Shown here: in pieces, positions 29,631 to 38,092 of the stretch
How positions within the stretch are numbered: the first letter of the stretch is position 1
How the letters are laid out: every line of letters begins with the position of its first letter
Assembly: GCA_947455605.1 (NCBI GenBank)
Contig: CANGOX010000004.1
Location: 1-64,000 of the forward strand
Origin: Chitinophagaceae bacterium
GTDB taxonomy: Bacteria; Bacteroidota; Bacteroidia; Chitinophagales; Chitinophagaceae
Direction: 5' to 3'
Length of the DNA: 64,000 nucleotides
Notes under the pieces: model-generated
The model's input: only the letters and a program-made list of their open reading frames with translations
Database searches by the model: none
Told to the model about the DNA's origin: nothing
Translations under genes and position numbers: made by a program

Positions 29631-31049
29631 TCAGCTTTTTTCACGGCTTGTAACCGAGTTACCGGGGATGCCCGAGATCATCCCCCGGCATCCGGCTGCA
29701 CTACAACGGCATTGAAAGGGTTCCATATGTTCATCCAGGAATGAGGCATAGTCGAGGGTTAGCTCCTGCCCTTTTTCTATAGGGCTGATAGCCACAACAT
29801 TAAGTCCGTCGTAGCAAGTATTGGGTTCACAACAATGATTCTGTGGTGCCCATTCGGAAGGATTATTATCCCATAGCAGAAATACCTCATTACTTAAAGG
29901 ATATGCATAACGGGCAAACACCTGTTTCTCTTCATCAGACCAGTTCTCTTCTACAAAACGACGGGTAATGATGCGTTGCGATCGCCCCTCACCGTTAAAG
30001 ATGATTTCTTTGGGATGAATATTACGGGTTGCATAAATTCCATAGCCGGCGATCGCATTGCCTTTGATCGCATAATTTTTTAGTGTGCGACGGTGCCTAG
30101 CTATGCCTTCGGCGATCATATGTTGGAGAAAACCCGACTGACCGATCCCATCGTATTTCAGGATAAAATCGGCCGATCCTTCATATCCATCACTATAAAA
30201 AACAGAACAGGTAAAATTGATCTCAAGAAAGAACAGTTGCCCCTTTTCATTTAAACGAAAGTCGAGGCGGGCATATCCGGCACCATTGAAACCTTTAAAT
30301 ATACGGGCTGCGGATTCGCGCAATTCTTTTTCAATGACCGGATCTGTACAGGGGATATTCGCATCCGGGTGCAGTTCTGATGTTTTTAAGGAATAGGTTT
30401 TGAAAGCAAAGCCTGAAGGAAATATGTATTCTACCGGCTTAAAGGTGGTAGCCGTTTTTCCATCTGGATTGCCGGCGATCAAAACCGTAAACTCGCGTCC
30501 CGAAATATATTCTTCTGCCAGCAGTTGCGGATACTCAGGAAGGATTGACTTCACTTTTTGAATCAACGCTTCTTTGTTATGAACCAGTGAATGTTCATCA
30601 ATTCCCAAACTGTCACCAGCCTTGGCCGGTTTAATAAAAAGAGGAAATTGTAACCGTTCACAGGCGGTATCTATATCGGCTTCTTTCTCTATTAACAGGT
30701 AAGAAGGGGTGGCCACACTTTCGCAATAAGCCACATACTTCATCAGCTCTTTGGGTGGATCGTATAATAAAGTAGTAGGTCCGGTATAGGGAAGGCCTAA
30801 CAATTCCAACGTATAGATCACATCTATCGAGGGTACTTCCCATTCGAGATAACCTTCGCAGAGGTTCACGAAAATATCATATCCCTTATTTTGTAAGGCT
30901 TTGAGTTGTTGATAGGTAGTGAGTTTATTCAGTAACACATGATGTACTTCTGCTTCGGGCAATAAAGCTGAGAGGTCACGTGCAGGATCATAATATTGAT
31001 AATCCACTGCGGTTGTTGAGTAATCGGGTTGTAATACGCAGACTTTCAT
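29631..31049 (-). CDS. ATP-grasp (D-Ala-D-Ala ligase-like) ligase fused to C-terminal SET domain with post-SET Cys motif
   Basis: ATP-grasp: LFIKPAKAGDSLGI, AEEYISGREFTVLIAG, GYARLDFRLNEKGQLFFLEINFTCS. SET (about 29679-30077): AGYGIYATRNI, QNHCCEPNT, GQELTLDYA, FQCRCSAAGCRG. Confidence 0.9.
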   Translation of the reverse strand: MKVCVLQPDYSTTAVDYQYYDPARDLSALLPEAEVHHVLLNKLTTYQQLKALQNKGYDIFVNLCEGYLEWEVPSIDVIYTLELLGLPYTGPTTLLYDPPKELMKYVAYCESVATPSYLLIEKEADIDTACERLQFPLFIKPAKAGDSLGIDEHSLVHNKEALIQKVKSILPEYPQLLAEEYISGREFTVLIAGNPDGKTATTFKPVEYIFPSGFAFKTYSLKTSELHPDANIPCTDPVIEKELRESAARIFKGFNGAGYARLDFRLNEKGQLFFLEINFTCSVFYSDGYEGSADFILKYDGIGQSGFLQHMIAEGIARHRRTLKNYAIKGNAIAGYGIYATRNIHPKEIIFNGEGRSQRIITRRFVEENWSDEEKQVFARYAYPLSNEVFLLWDNNPSEWAPQNHCCEPNTCYDGLNVVAISPIEKGQELTLDYASFLDEHMEPFQCRCSAAGCRGMISGIPGNSVTSREKS

Positions 31050-32197
31050 GAATTGCTGAACGGAATATTTTTTTGATTGATCAAGGCTTCTTTTCTGCGG
31101 AAAGCATCATTCATGATCTCAACAATGAGTTGTGTGAATGATCTTCCGCTTACACGCAAGATAGCACCGATAGAGGTATAATTCTCATCTTCACTTATAC
31201 CACATTGGGCATTTACTTCAAGTACATATAATTGTTTTGAAGCGGCATCCATCCGGATGTCTACCCTTGTATAACCTGTACCTCCCGTGGCTATATAAGC
31301 ATCGAGACTGAGTTGCTTCAATGCGGCATGTAAACAAGGGTGTGGTAATTGGTATTCATAAAAATTTTCATTCTCCGGCATCGGTGTTTCTTCCTCATAG
31401 ATCTCCCATAATCGATCGAAGGACAGGAATTTTTCTTTTTCGGGTAAGGATGGATGGAATACCCTTTCTACGGGCTCATATACAATACATTGATCGGGGA
31501 AAAGGGACGACCCAACAATGAGTGTGGTAAATTCAGGTCCGGTAATAAATTCTTCTGCCACAATTCCGTCTGCAGCCAGGTTCCATCCACGGTAACCATC
31601 AAACATCTGCGCTATCTGCTCATGCAGTTCTTCCGCTGTTGATACCACATTTTTTACCCCCACACCCATACTGCCACCGGATACCGCCGGTTTCACGATC
31701 ACAGGTGTTCCCAGTCGTTCCAACAATCCATCCAGGTTTTGTTCTTTTGATAAAATAGCTTCCCATTTTGCATTGGGTACATGGGCTTTATCAAAAGCCT
31801 GTTTCATCGGGATCTTGGAAGTGGTGATGCGGTAAAAATATTCATCAGACCCGGTATACACCAGTTCTTTTTCTTCCAGCAATTTTACAACCGATATACC
31901 CGGTGTACCATTCACTTCATCGCCATCGCATAAATTCAGTACCAAGGGAAAATGAATACCATTGTTTTTTTCTTCAATGATCCTGTCTATTACTGAAACA
32001 TAATCATGTATCGTTACAGGCTGCCATTGCCAGGTGACACCCAGTTCTGCAAAGGTTTTTGTGTATTCGGCAATGCTTTGCGAAAAATCGTAGTAGTAAT
32101 CAATATTGGCATCCTGTGTTACCAGACTGGGGGCCAGCACCCACACTTTTAAACGGCTTAGTGGTATCGCATCAATCAGATCATCAACAGCAGACAT
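31046..32197 (-). CDS. ATP-grasp (D-Ala-D-Ala ligase-like) ligase
   Basis: VIVKPAVSGGSMGVGVKNV, AEEFITGPEFTTLIVG, GYTRVDIRMDAASKQLYVLEVNAQCGIS; paralogous to the next gene; 4-bp ATGA overlap with it. Confidence 0.9.
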   Translation of the reverse strand: MSAVDDLIDAIPLSRLKVWVLAPSLVTQDANIDYYYDFSQSIAEYTKTFAELGVTWQWQPVTIHDYVSVIDRIIEEKNNGIHFPLVLNLCDGDEVNGTPGISVVKLLEEKELVYTGSDEYFYRITTSKIPMKQAFDKAHVPNAKWEAILSKEQNLDGLLERLGTPVIVKPAVSGGSMGVGVKNVVSTAEELHEQIAQMFDGYRGWNLAADGIVAEEFITGPEFTTLIVGSSLFPDQCIVYEPVERVFHPSLPEKEKFLSFDRLWEIYEEETPMPENENFYEYQLPHPCLHAALKQLSLDAYIATGGTGYTRVDIRMDAASKQLYVLEVNAQCGISEDENYTSIGAILRVSGRSFTQLIVEIMNDAFRRKEALINQKNIPFSNS

Positions 32198-32200
32198 GGG

Positions 32201-32698
32201 TTATTTCTTCTTTCGGGGGTTCATTTTTTCAAGAATAAAATCAGTAAGCCGGTATCTGCCCGCTTCTTCTTTGCTCAGGTAAAAAGCACCCTGTATCCTG
32301 TGCAGGCACTGGTGGGTTCCGCAAAAGCAATCAAATGGCTGTTCCATTTTCCATTCGGTGGAAGGATAGAAGAACATCATTTCATCCCCGGGCTGTATCT
32401 CCTTAAGTGCCACCAGTTCCATAGTGGTTGTATTAAAGAAAACATTGGGGTTACAACTGTGATTGATATACTGTAGAAATTCCGGATCGAGTGTTATGTG
32501 TTTATCCTCGCCGGTTTGTACAGTGAGATAATTAGGTGTATCCAGTATTTTGTTCGCTCCAAATGCGCAGATCGTATCGCCCGCATCAAAGAATGCGGTG
32601 GCATGTAATGATTTTTCACCTGTACTGCTGTTTTGCATAATGTCTGCAAAACCATGCTTACTCAGCATTTTATACGCGGAAGTAACGGCCTGAATCAT
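32201..32698 (-). CDS. Stand-alone SET-domain protein with post-SET-like Cys motif
   Basis: LHATAFFDAGDTI, LQYINHSCNPNVFF, GDEMMFFYPSTEW, FDCFCGTHQCLHRIQG. Confidence 0.88.
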   Translation of the reverse strand: MIQAVTSAYKMLSKHGFADIMQNSSTGEKSLHATAFFDAGDTICAFGANKILDTPNYLTVQTGEDKHITLDPEFLQYINHSCNPNVFFNTTTMELVALKEIQPGDEMMFFYPSTEWKMEQPFDCFCGTHQCLHRIQGAFYLSKEEAGRYRLTDFILEKMNPRKKK

Positions 32699-32705
32699 AT
32701 GCTTG

Positions 32706-32782
32706 GGAGTATTAAAATGGTAATGGGTTTAAATTTCAATAAAATATCACTGTCTATCTATTTTATAGACGTTTAATACTCC
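32706..32782. promoter_or_regulatory. Nested inverted repeats upstream of the SET/ATP-grasp operon
   Basis: Outer 11-bp perfect IR GGAGTATTAAA (32706-32716)/TTTAATACTCC (32772-32782); inner 6-bp GTCTAT (32752-32757)/ATAGAC (32765-32770). Confidence 0.5.
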
Positions 32783-32934
32783 ACATTTAAAGCGTAATTA
32801 TTAACAGATAATAAAATGATGAATTACCCTCATGCAGAAAAATACCGTGTTTTAACGCTTGTTGGGATCAGTTGCGGTTTCTACTTTCGGTATATACCGG
32901 CACTCATTTGTTAAAAACATAAAAACAACTGTAT

Positions 32935-33588
32935 ATGGAAGGAAGAAATATCAGGGTGGTGATCGCTGATGATCATTCCCTTTTCAGAGCAGGGTTAAAA
33001 ACCCTTTTATCACAGGTAAAGAATGTAGAGATCGTTGGAGAAGCGGTTAACGGGCAGGAGCTGATCCGGCGCTCAATAGAACTTTCGCCCGATGTGATCC
33101 TTACCGATATTGGTATGCCCGTAATGGATGGCGTATTGGCCACCAAAGAACTGGCCCGCAGAAAGATCAGTAACCGGGTAATTGTACTTACTGCTTTTGG
33201 CAGAGAAGAACCCGTATTACAAATGCTCGAAGCCGGTGCTTTGGGTTATCTCCTGAAAACAGCGGATACAGATGAGATCTCAGAAGCCATTCAAACCGTT
33301 TACCGACATAAACCCTATTTCTGCAAAGAGATCACTGAACGGCTTACGGATATTGTTGCTAAGAGTTACCAGATGCCCATACGGGTAGACATTGCTTTTA
33401 CAGAAAGAGAAAAAGATATCATACGCCTGATCTGCAGAGAATGCACCAGTAAAGAAATTGCCTATTCGCTTAATCTGAGTAAAAGAACCGTAGAGGGACA
33501 CAGAACAAGGATCATGGATAAGATCGGTGCCAAGAGTATTGCGGGGGTGATCACGTATGCTTTGGAAAGAGGCATTTATAAAAAATAA
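32935..33588 (+). CDS. NarL/FixJ-type response regulator (REC + LuxR HTH)
   Basis: VVIADDHSLFRAGLKTLL, DVILTDIGMPVMDG, LLKTADTDEI; LuxR HTH FTEREKDIIRLICRECTSKEIAYSLNLSKRTVEGHRTRIMDKIGAKS. Confidence 0.96.
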   Translation: MEGRNIRVVIADDHSLFRAGLKTLLSQVKNVEIVGEAVNGQELIRRSIELSPDVILTDIGMPVMDGVLATKELARRKISNRVIVLTAFGREEPVLQMLEAGALGYLLKTADTDEISEAIQTVYRHKPYFCKEITERLTDIVAKSYQMPIRVDIAFTEREKDIIRLICRECTSKEIAYSLNLSKRTVEGHRTRIMDKIGAKSIAGVITYALERGIYKK

Positions 33589-33615
33589 CTCACCCCAACT
33601 TGGATATGCTCATTA

Positions 33616-33640
33616 CCCCTCTCTGCGGAGAGGGGGGGGG
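33616..33640. terminator. Hairpin between convergent genes followed by a G9 run
   Basis: CCCCTCTC (33616-33623) tgcg GAGAGGGG (33628-33635); G run 33632-33640. Confidence 0.55.
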
Positions 33641-33642
33641 CG

Positions 33643-34455
33643 TTATTTATTTACAAGACGAAACTTTTGTTTAAAACTCACTTTCTCAAATAAGGAAGCT
33701 CTATCTGATGCGGTATTATCTCTTTCCATCGTAGCACCGCCACCCCGTCTGCCACCGCCACCCATGCGTCCGCCGCCCATTCCTCCTCCCATTCTTCCCC
33801 CTCCACCGGCAAATCCACGCGAAGCATTTCCACCACCGGCAGAACTACCCTCAGGTTTACTTAGTGCATTAACGGTAATGTCTAATGTGATCAGTTCATT
33901 CAGTTGCAGTTTATCTTCTTCCATTAAGGCCTTAATGGGGATCGCGATTTCATAAACGATCTTTTCGGTACTATCTATGCCGATACCGATATTGATGCCT
34001 TCTTTATTGTTTAAAGGGATATCGCCGTTGCCAGCAAGAAAACCTTTCGTTTTTACAGTGGCCAGATCCATTTTATAAATACTTACCTGGTTTCTGAACT
34101 CGCCGCGCATATTAATATTAGGGTCATCAATTTTCGGGAAAGAGATGGCTGCATCAAATTTTTTTTTCTTTTCTGAAGAGGATAGTTCGAGTGTCCAGCC
34201 GGCTTTCATCATCTTCTCTGCTTTTATGGATTCATTATCGGTAAAACAGAGATAAATGTTCTTGTTATCGTTGGTTAGCGTAAAAACCAAACCACTTTTA
34301 TTATCGAACAAGCCAAAAGGTTGTTCCCATTCATTATCATTCCCGTCTACAATGATCTTGTTTGCCTGCCATTTGGCAGCCGATACATCTTCCTGGGCAG
34401 AAGCAACAAGCGAAAGAACAGCAAAAAATGTTGAACAGAGTATTCTTTTCTTCAT
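33643..34455 (-). CDS. Secreted protein with CBM9/DOMON-like domain and Gly/Met/Arg-rich C-terminal segment
   Basis: Signal peptide MKKRILCSTFFAVLSLVASAQ; IIVDGNDNEWEQPFGLFDNKSGLVFTLTNDNKNIYLCF; tail GGGGRMGGGMGGGRMGGGGRRGGG. Confidence 0.65.
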   Translation of the reverse strand: MKKRILCSTFFAVLSLVASAQEDVSAAKWQANKIIVDGNDNEWEQPFGLFDNKSGLVFTLTNDNKNIYLCFTDNESIKAEKMMKAGWTLELSSSEKKKKFDAAISFPKIDDPNINMRGEFRNQVSIYKMDLATVKTKGFLAGNGDIPLNNKEGINIGIGIDSTEKIVYEIAIPIKALMEEDKLQLNELITLDITVNALSKPEGSSAGGGNASRGFAGGGGRMGGGMGGGRMGGGGRRGGGATMERDNTASDRASLFEKVSFKQKFRLVNK

Positions 34456-34576
34456 ACCATTTTATTTACGGGAAACGTAATGGTACAGCATTTTCTGCTT
34501 GTATAGAAGCAAGGATTTAAAACAAGCGCCTATTTAACAAAGATTTCGTGGTTTCAATAAGAGATGGCCAAAAGAA

Positions 34577-34609
34577 AAAGAGAGTCTACGAATGTAGTAC
34601 ACTCTCTTT
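34577..34609. terminator. Hairpin terminator for the minus-strand gene at 34657
   Basis: AAAGAGAGT (34577-34585) with inner CTAC/GTAG, and ACTCTCTTT (34601-34609). Confidence 0.6.
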
Positions 34610-34656
34610 CCCTTCGTTTTTCTCTTATAGAAACCTTTTAAAAGAAGCTATAAATA

Positions 34657-35571
34657 TTAATACCCCCATTTCTTCATGATCTTCAGATCTTCTTTTGCGC
34701 ATGCTAAGGGAGTTTTGCCCTGGTATGATTCCTGTTCAATAATAAAATGTAAAGTGCCCCCCGATTTTTTACCAAGATCGGTAATGGCTTTGGTATTGGC
34801 TACACCCGAACCGAGTATGGTACTTTCATATCCATCACCCATTTCTCCCTTGGCGGCCTTGATCTCGTCTTTTATATGCATGGATAAGAACCTGCCCGGA
34901 TGTTTCTTTACGATCTCATACGCATCAGCACCGGTTCCAAATAGATTACCCATATCCAATTGCTGGGCAACCAGTGAGGGATCTGTGTTTTCAAGAATAA
35001 TATCATAGATCTTCTTGCCATCAAGCGACTGGCTAAATTCAAAGTTGTGGTTATGATACCCGAATTTCATACCCGATTTTTCACATAGTTGCCCGCTTTT
35101 ATTAAATACCTCCATATACCGTTTCATGTCATCCATGTTCTTACGAAGACCTTCATCCAGCCAGGGACTGATCACAATTTCCTGACCAACCGTTGCCGCA
35201 TCTTCTACCGTATACTTCCATGCCGCAGTAAAATCGTTTTTGGATGCATCCCAATGTTCCTTACCCATTACGGTATGTCCGCTTAACATTTTAAGGCCAA
35301 GATCATCCAGTACTTTTTTAAATTCTGCAGCAGTATACCCGTAAAATTTACGATTGATATAATTGGCATGTTCTACATATTTGTAACCCATTTCAGCAAG
35401 CGCTTGTAAAGTACCCAACGGGTCTTTCTTCATATCATCGCGTACAGAATATAACTGAATGCCTGTAATGGTTCTGGGTGCCGGAGATGCAAATAATGGT
35501 TTTGAAAAAACAGCACTGCCGGCAATCACCATCGCTGTATGCTGAATAAATGACCTGCGTGAACGGTTCAT
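34657..35571 (-). CDS. Sugar phosphate isomerase/epimerase (xylose isomerase-like TIM barrel), exported
   Basis: N-terminus RSRRSFIQHTAMVIAGSAV; GYHNHNFEF, QLDMGNLFGTG, LSMHIKDE. Confidence 0.88.
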   Translation of the reverse strand: MNRSRRSFIQHTAMVIAGSAVFSKPLFASPAPRTITGIQLYSVRDDMKKDPLGTLQALAEMGYKYVEHANYINRKFYGYTAAEFKKVLDDLGLKMLSGHTVMGKEHWDASKNDFTAAWKYTVEDAATVGQEIVISPWLDEGLRKNMDDMKRYMEVFNKSGQLCEKSGMKFGYHNHNFEFSQSLDGKKIYDIILENTDPSLVAQQLDMGNLFGTGADAYEIVKKHPGRFLSMHIKDEIKAAKGEMGDGYESTILGSGVANTKAITDLGKKSGGTLHFIIEQESYQGKTPLACAKEDLKIMKKWGY

Positions 35572-35667
35572 AATGGTTACATTTTATATGATGTATTGAA
35601 ACAGAAGTTTTTTCAATATAAGCAATATTCAGTTGAACAGGAGAGACGGGTACTTATTTTAAAATCC

Positions 35668-35901
35668 TTATTTCTTTTTTAAAGGATCAAGCAGGTAGGC
35701 AAGTCCGTTGAGCTGTATCACATACATGGTTTCCAGGAGTATACCCAGTTTCCCTTTTGGAAATCCTTTGCGCTGAAACCATTCGAGATAGGATACGGGC
35801 AGGTTACAGATAATACGGTCTTTGTATTTACCAAAGGGCATACGCATGGTAACCAGTTCCTGCAATAATTCAGGATGGGGTTGAGATGTGTCGTAGGGCA
35901 T
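35668..35901 (-). CDS. DUF3820-family protein
   Basis: MPFGKYKDRIICNLPVSYLEWFQRKGFPKGKLGILLETMYVI is the DUF3820 signature; internal ATG at 35901 avoids overlap with the divergent gene at 36033. Confidence 0.8.
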   Translation of the reverse strand: MPYDTSQPHPELLQELVTMRMPFGKYKDRIICNLPVSYLEWFQRKGFPKGKLGILLETMYVIQLNGLAYLLDPLKKK

Positions 35902-36032
35902 GATTACAAAACGATAATGATCTGTAAATATAATAAGGCCATTTTTATTGCCACTGAATACACAGGTTAAAACAGAACTTTCTGTTCCAATCTGTGTATT
36001 CGATGGCCAAAAAATGGCAGTAACTTGCAGCC

Positions 36033-36503
36033 ATGAAAACGGCAACGATACAGGAACTGAAACAGGAGCTGCTGGCGGTTAACCAACCCAAACTGCTGGA
36101 GCTATGTCTGCGTTTGGCAAAATTTAAAAAAGAGAATAAAGAACTCCTCACTTTTTTATTGTTTGAAGCACATGATGAAGAAGCCTATATCAATAGTGTA
36201 AAGGAATTGATCGATGAGGGTTTTACTGAAGTGCCCAAGCCCAATTTATACCTCACCAAAAAAACACTGCGTAAAATATTGAGGATCGCTAACCGATATA
36301 TAAAATATGCGGGTTCCAAACAGGCAGAAGTGGCTTTGCTGATCCACTTCTGCCAAAAAATGAAAGGCTCCGGCATCCCTTATGCAAAAAGTACGGTATT
36401 GAATAACCTGTATGAACAACAATTAAAAAAGATCAATACCGCTTTACAAACCCTGCACGAAGATCTTCAATATGATTACCTGCGGGAGATCGATCTCCTA
36501 TGA
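36033..36503 (+). CDS. Hypothetical protein
   Basis: 156 aa, helical; plausible start and coding composition; ends 6 bp inside the convergent gene. Confidence 0.65.
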   Translation: MKTATIQELKQELLAVNQPKLLELCLRLAKFKKENKELLTFLLFEAHDEEAYINSVKELIDEGFTEVPKPNLYLTKKTLRKILRIANRYIKYAGSKQAEVALLIHFCQKMKGSGIPYAKSTVLNNLYEQQLKKINTALQTLHEDLQYDYLREIDLL

Positions 36504-37544
36504 TTCCTCATCGAAATAGAGTTTGTAAAAATGCTTTCCTTTTACTTCATCATAACCTTTTTCGATCAGGTCCTGGCGGCCATGAATGTAAACGTGAAAA
36601 CTTTTATCCAGCTTTAATACACTTTTAAAAACCCGTTGTTGTTTTTTTACGGCCGATAAATGGATATTGAATTCATCTTCAATTGCTACCTGCCGCGCTA
36701 CTTCATAGGTTTGTTTGTATTGAGTAAAACTGTCGATCACTTCCGGATGGTGCAATACTTCTTGGGCAAACTCGGCAAATTTAAAATCTTCCTTTGTTTT
36801 AAAATAGTCCATGCTACGGTTCAGCATGTCAATCTGGTCACTTTTGTTTACGTCAAACTTTTCGGGCAGCTCATTACTGATGAATAATTTACACATCCCC
36901 ATCGCCGCATCGGTAAAATGATAACTGTTGGCGCTCCTGGTTACCTGTAAAAAATCGGTAACCCAATATTGGGCATCATTCTGTTTATTGGTATTGTCTA
37001 CCACACAAACCACATAACCGTTCTCCCGGTCTTTTTTATAGATCAGACAACCCTTATCCAGTTTATTGATATTGATACCGTCTTCTGCGATCACTTCCCA
37101 GCTTTCGCCATGCGGGAATACTTTGAGAAAAGTTTCCTTGGTCTCGCTTTTAAAAATACCGATCGCTTCTGTGTACTCTCCCCCGAACGGAACATTACCA
37201 AACTGCACCACATACAATTCCCCTTCTTTTACCTTGGCATGCGTGCTTTTGCTATAGAGAAACTGCGCCAGCTGTGCGCTTTGCAAGGTAAACTGTTTGG
37301 GATCATCAAACATGGCGTTTACATAATGGTACACTTCGTTCAGTGCCAGATCACTTAAATGCGTAAAATGATACTGTTCATGTTCATTAAAAGGGCCAAG
37401 AAAATACTTAGAAAGCAACCCCCTTACAATTTCATCGTTGAGTGTTAAAGGGTTGGAGGATAGTTTCAGCGCTTCCCCTCTGGTGGGATTGCCTACTTTA
37501 TGAACGATCACTTTCTGTAATTCTACGCTGTCGATGGTTGTCAT
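36498..37544 (-). CDS. Nucleoid-associated protein (NdpA/YejK-like)
   Basis: Starts MTTIDSVELQKVIVHKVGNP; GELYVVQFGNV, DKGCLIYKKDRENGYVVCVVDN, YWVTDFLQVT typical of the family. Confidence 0.78.
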   Translation of the reverse strand: MTTIDSVELQKVIVHKVGNPTRGEALKLSSNPLTLNDEIVRGLLSKYFLGPFNEHEQYHFTHLSDLALNEVYHYVNAMFDDPKQFTLQSAQLAQFLYSKSTHAKVKEGELYVVQFGNVPFGGEYTEAIGIFKSETKETFLKVFPHGESWEVIAEDGININKLDKGCLIYKKDRENGYVVCVVDNTNKQNDAQYWVTDFLQVTRSANSYHFTDAAMGMCKLFISNELPEKFDVNKSDQIDMLNRSMDYFKTKEDFKFAEFAQEVLHHPEVIDSFTQYKQTYEVARQVAIEDEFNIHLSAVKKQQRVFKSVLKLDKSFHVYIHGRQDLIEKGYDEVKGKHFYKLYFDEES

Positions 37545-37721
37545 AGCCCGCGAAGATACTATCCTGTAATGATGGCTCACAGCCATTTTCAGGTCTTATA
37601 TCAGGGGTAAAGGGCTGTTTTGTAAAAGCAAATTCGTATTTCGGCCATAAATAACGCACCTTTACATCAGTTTTGAACTGCCCTGAAGGGCAATTAAGCC
37701 ATAAAAACCCCAACCACCCCA

Positions 37722-38090
37722 ATGTATACACAGATCTGGAGCAAATACCTTCCCATTATCAAGATTTTATTAAAAAGAACCCTTAATGGAGACCAGGTAC
37801 TGGATCTTAATCGTATTGATTTTGAAAGGGCCGGTAGTGGCCGTAAAGCGGGTTATAAGTTTTCGATCGAATTTACCAAGGGCCGTGTGGCCAATATCAT
37901 CAGTGGTTCTGCACTGGCTTCCGATCTGGCTTTTGTAATGCTGGATGATGCCAATATCAAGGCTTTATTACTGGCCAACCATTATGTGGTTTCCCTCAAT
38001 ACCAAATTTCAGCTTAGTCTGAAGAATGTAACCCCTAAGGAAGAAGCAGCCACAGGCGATGCTGCCGGTTCTGTAGAAGCGGCCGATTAG
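37722..38090 (+). CDS. Hypothetical protein
   Basis: 122 aa, good coding composition. Confidence 0.6.
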   Translation: MYTQIWSKYLPIIKILLKRTLNGDQVLDLNRIDFERAGSGRKAGYKFSIEFTKGRVANIISGSALASDLAFVMLDDANIKALLLANHYVVSLNTKFQLSLKNVTPKEEAATGDAAGSVEAAD

Positions 38091-38092
38091 GC

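Noticed and set aside
31046-32197. Considered as D-alanine-D-alanine ligase (ddl) of cell-wall synthesis
   Set aside because: C-terminal metal motif EVNAQCG differs from EVNTxPG, it occurs as a paralogous pair with SET domains, and it lacks mur/fts neighbours; housekeeping ddl is unlikely.
33557-33955. Plus-strand ORF with poly-Pro translation (PPRLPPPPMRPPPIPPP)
   Set aside because: Antisense of the GGG-rich tail of 33643..34455 and overlaps the end of the LuxR regulator.
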